Shown here: one piece after another, positions 61,939 to 64,000 of the stretch | Position numbering within the stretch: position 1 is the stretch's first letter | Layout of the letters: the number at the start of each line of letters is the position of its first letter | Assembly: GCA_902388455.1 (NCBI GenBank) | Contig: CABMPD010000001.1 | Location: 248,001 to 312,000 of the forward strand | DNA: 64,000 bases | Origin: an uncultured Alistipes sp. | Lineage (GTDB): Bacteria; Bacteroidota; Bacteroidia; Bacteroidales; UBA932 | Reading direction: 5' to 3' | Position numbers and translations under genes: made by a program | The notes under the pieces: generated by a model | Database searches by the model: none | Seen by the model: only the letters and a program-made list of their open reading frames with translations | What the model was told of the DNA's origin: nothing

Positions 61939-61973
61939 ACCAATGACGATAGTTGAAGGAAGAGGGAAACAGA

Positions 61974-63191
61974 CTACTTGAGCGGCGCAACCATCAGCAC
62001 GTCATTGTCCTCCTCCGAGAGCACCGAGAGGATTTCCGAGATACGGGCACGGGCGGCATCGCTGAGACTGCCTGACTCGAGAGCGGTGCGGCCGGCCTCC
62101 ATGAAACTCGCCGCATCGTATTGACAGACCGCATAGCCGTCTACAAAATCCCCGATACCGACCCTTTCACCGTCCATCAAATCATTGACCACCCCGCCGA
62201 GATGAACATCCCCGGTCCTGCGGTCCATGATTACTCCTGGCAGCGGTTCCGTACTGACATGACGGACACCCTCATTCATTACCGATTTGCCCTGCTTCCT
62301 GACACTCATCACAATATGACCGGGCAGGACCGTCGTAGAATAAATGTAATTGCCGTCCGTATAACCTTCAGCCTCCGACTCCTCCATCTGTCCGAAACTG
62401 ACCGTCAGAAGCGGATGAGCCTCCCCGCCTCCGTAAAGCCAGACCGTATCCTGCATCGTATTCGTAGAGCGGTATGACACATCCAGCATCCCCTGCACAT
62501 TGCGGTCCGTGTCCATCATGGCGCGGTTATCTTCCGGGAACGAATACGTCCTGGGTATCTCCCAGAGCACCTCGCCTTCATAGTCCTGACACCAGGCCAG
62601 AGCCGGACAGCCATTGTCCTCAGGCTTTACTGCCACCGTGATATTCCGATCACGTCCGTCTACCCTGAAACTGTAGTCCAGCCACGACCCGTCATCCGTG
62701 CTGTAGGCCAGCGGTACATCCTCCATCTTTCCCGTCGCGATATCGTACACATGCAGCTTATTGATATCCGGATAAGTCATCATCCAGATCTTCCCTCCCG
62801 CCTCGTCTATCTGCACGGACGATATCTGCAGGAACTCCCCGGGGCCGCGGCCTATCCCCCCGTAGGTTTTCAGGTATTTTCCGGTAGAACGGTCAAATAA
62901 CTTAAGCGGTGTACGCGATGCAATCGAAAAAATGGAGATGTAAGTGTCAGATACGTTCACCGTGGCAAAAGGCGTATAGGCCACCGCAGTGTCGCTGTCC
63001 AGGACAATGAACTCCGGCTCGCCGACCAGCTCCGACAGCATCAGGTCCTCCCCCTGCGGCAGCTGCGAATACTTCACGGAGACCAGCCCCGTACCATTGT
63101 CCTTCTGTCCGCACGAAACCGCCGCCAGCATCAGGAATCCGGTCATGGCTGCACTCAGGCAGCGCGTTGAAAGAAATGCATTTGTTTTCAT
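61974..63191 (-). CDS. 6-bladed beta-propeller lipoprotein (BF3164/DUF4934-like)
   Basis: 405 residues. Lipoprotein signal with Cys27 in LAAVSC. A propeller follows with the recurring pattern of this Bacteroidales family: LSELVGEPEFIVLDSDTAVAY near the start, LFDRSTGKYLKTYGGIGRGPGEF (blade hallmark), GGKIWMMTYPDINKLHVYDI, and a C-terminal helical tail (SDAARARISEILSVL). Such proteins are surface or periplasmic lipoproteins of unknown role, frequent in gut Bacteroidetes. Own promoter at 63219. Confidence 0.85.
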   Translation of the reverse strand: MKTNAFLSTRCLSAAMTGFLMLAAVSCGQKDNGTGLVSVKYSQLPQGEDLMLSELVGEPEFIVLDSDTAVAYTPFATVNVSDTYISIFSIASRTPLKLFDRSTGKYLKTYGGIGRGPGEFLQISSVQIDEAGGKIWMMTYPDINKLHVYDIATGKMEDVPLAYSTDDGSWLDYSFRVDGRDRNITVAVKPEDNGCPALAWCQDYEGEVLWEIPRTYSFPEDNRAMMDTDRNVQGMLDVSYRSTNTMQDTVWLYGGGEAHPLLTVSFGQMEESEAEGYTDGNYIYSTTVLPGHIVMSVRKQGKSVMNEGVRHVSTEPLPGVIMDRRTGDVHLGGVVNDLMDGERVGIGDFVDGYAVCQYDAASFMEAGRTALESGSLSDAARARISEILSVLSEEDNDVLMVAPLK

Positions 63192-63218
63192 GGCTCAGTA
63201 GATTTTGGGTTTCTGTCT

Positions 63219-63226
63219 CAAAGTTA
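63219..63226 (-). promoter_or_regulatory. minus-7 element TAACTTTG of the propeller lipoprotein gene
   Basis: Exact minus-strand match 27 bp upstream of the ATG. Confidence 0.55.
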
Positions 63227-63289
63227 AAAATAATTTTTTTCTTTATCGGTTCAGGTGCCGATTATTTTTTGCTCCGACGTCCGGTTTTC

Positions 63290-63966
63290 CACAACGGCAC
63301 CGAATCGCGGGATCTGCTGCCGTTGCGGAAGGGGACGCGAAGGACAATGCAGCTCAGAAAGGCCACAGCGAAGGTAACGGCGACATGCGGCTGCCACAAC
63401 GGCACCGATTCGCGGGATTTGCTGCCGTTGCGGAAGGGGACGCGAAGGACAATGCAGCTCAGAAAGGCCACAGCGAAGGTAACGGCGACATGCGGCTGCC
63501 ACAACGGCACCGATTCGCGGGATTTGCTGCCGTTGCGGAAGGGGACGCGAAGGACAATGCAGCTCAGAAAGGCCACAGCGAAGGTAACGGCGACATGCGG
63601 CTGCCACAACGGCACCGATTCGCGGGATTTGCTGCCGTTGCGGAAGGGGACGCGAAGGACAATGCAGCTCAGAAAGGCCACAGCGAAGGTAACGGCGACA
63701 TGCGGCTGCCACAACGGCACCGATTCGCGGGATTTGCTGCCGTTGCGGAAGGGGACGCGAAGGACAATGCAGCTCAGAAAGGCCACAGCGAAGGTAACGG
63801 CGACATGCGGCTGCCACAACGGCACCGATTCGCGGGATTTGCTGCCGTTGCGGAAGGGGACGCGAAGGACAATGCAGCTCAGAAAGGCCACAGCGAAAGT
63901 AACGGCGACATGCAGCTGCCACAACGGCACCGATTTGCGGGATTTGCTGCCGCTGCGGAAGGATTG
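63290..63966. repeat. 105-bp tandem repeat, six full units plus a partial seventh
   Basis: Units start at 63290, 63395, 63500, 63605, 63710, 63815 and 63920. They are nearly identical; the first and last carry a few changes (CGAATCG, GCGAAAG, GATTTGC). The period is divisible by three, so several frames on both strands stay open through the array and give 35-residue repeats. Each unit contains CAACGGCA and, 18 bp later, TGCCGTTG, able to form a hairpin. There are no unique spacers, so it is not a CRISPR array. Confidence 0.95.
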
Positions 63967-63968
63967 AG

Positions 63969-63976
63969 TATATTTG
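63969..63976 (+). promoter_or_regulatory. minus-7 element TATATTTG after the tandem repeat
   Basis: Exact match 10 bp before a new ATG (63986). It lies immediately after the last partial unit. Confidence 0.5.
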
Positions 63977-63985
63977 CGGACGAAT

Positions 63986-64000
63986 ATGGCACAGCTTAAT
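63986..64000 (+). CDS. start of a gene leaving the window (five codons)
   Basis: ATG GCA CAG CTT AAT (MAQLN) right after an exact minus-7 element; the rest is outside the window. The spacing from promoter to ATG is short, so this is tentative. Product cannot be judged from five residues. Confidence 0.3.

Noticed and set aside
63290..63966. CRISPR array
   Set aside because: Units follow each other without unique spacers and the period is 105 bp; no cas genes are present.
63167..63999. Long open frames across the tandem repeat on both strands as genes
   Set aside because: The period is divisible by three, so frames stay open by construction; no signal peptide or recognisable domain, and the frames contradict each other.

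Overview
The window looks like a chromosomal segment of a Bacteroidales bacterium of the order of 55 % GC. Candidate lineages are Rikenellaceae/Alistipes or a related uncultured family, but I cannot settle the genus. The reasons are SusC/Oar-like TonB receptors, BACON, FISUMP, WG-repeat and 6-bladed-propeller exported proteins, lipoproteins with Bacteroidetes-style lipoboxes, and many exact or near-exact TAnnTTTG minus-7 promoter elements placed just upstream of genes. No 16S gene is present.

Layout. 1-6.3 kb (minus) is a complete drug-efflux operon: TetR, TolC-like outer membrane channel, lipoprotein adaptor, two ABC ATPases, and two ABC-2 permeases, the last cut by the window edge. An operator-like palindrome separates it from a divergent MATE exporter. 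7.7-9.7 kb is a WG-repeat protein with a dead caspase-like domain, followed by tRNA-Gly(GCC). 10-14 kb (plus) is housekeeping: YraN, mannose-1-phosphate guanylyltransferase, arginine deiminase, PheS. 14.1-17.5 kb (minus) is a large Oar/TonB-type receptor. 17.7-19.8 kb holds metK, with a terminator hairpin in its leader, convergent with a ComF-type phosphoribosyltransferase.

19.9-30.6 kb (minus) is the most unusual part: a cluster of exported proteins sharing one unnamed central module. They are a caspase-like peptidase, its truncated paralogue, a TPR plus caspase-like peptidase, and a beta-propeller protein with an OmpA-like tail. A FISUMP/BACON lipoprotein and a small barrel protein sit in the same operon. 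With the protein at 7.7-9.7 kb the module occurs five times. A conserved nucleotide element lies in opposite orientations at 23.19 and 30.83 kb, on either side of the four-gene operon.

31-44.8 kb pairs a sensor kinase and sigma-54 activator (minus) with a divergent six-gene tripartite ABC exporter operon (TolC, adaptor, three FtsX/MacB permeases, ATPase). A sigma-54-like promoter and a dyad sit between them. 45-51.2 kb is a duplicated, repeat-rich area: a BACON lipoprotein, two PfkB sugar kinases, a second copy of the exporter ATPase gene that differs by one silent base, an intact REP-type (Y1/HUH) transposase and the tail of a broken one, and several hairpins sharing TACAGACT. 52-55.9 kb (minus) is a shortened S10 ribosomal operon (rplC-D-W-B, rpsS, rplV, rpsC) with its own promoter and terminator but no adjacent rpsJ or rplP.

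56-64 kb holds a sulfatase lipoprotein, a class II aldolase, an AAA ATPase with a striking operator array, a DUF456 membrane protein, a nitroreductase, a small barrel, a 6-bladed propeller lipoprotein, and a 105-bp tandem repeat (six units plus part of a seventh) that ends at a new promoter and the first codons of a gene leaving the window. All functional statements come from motifs and context read by eye; no database search was run.
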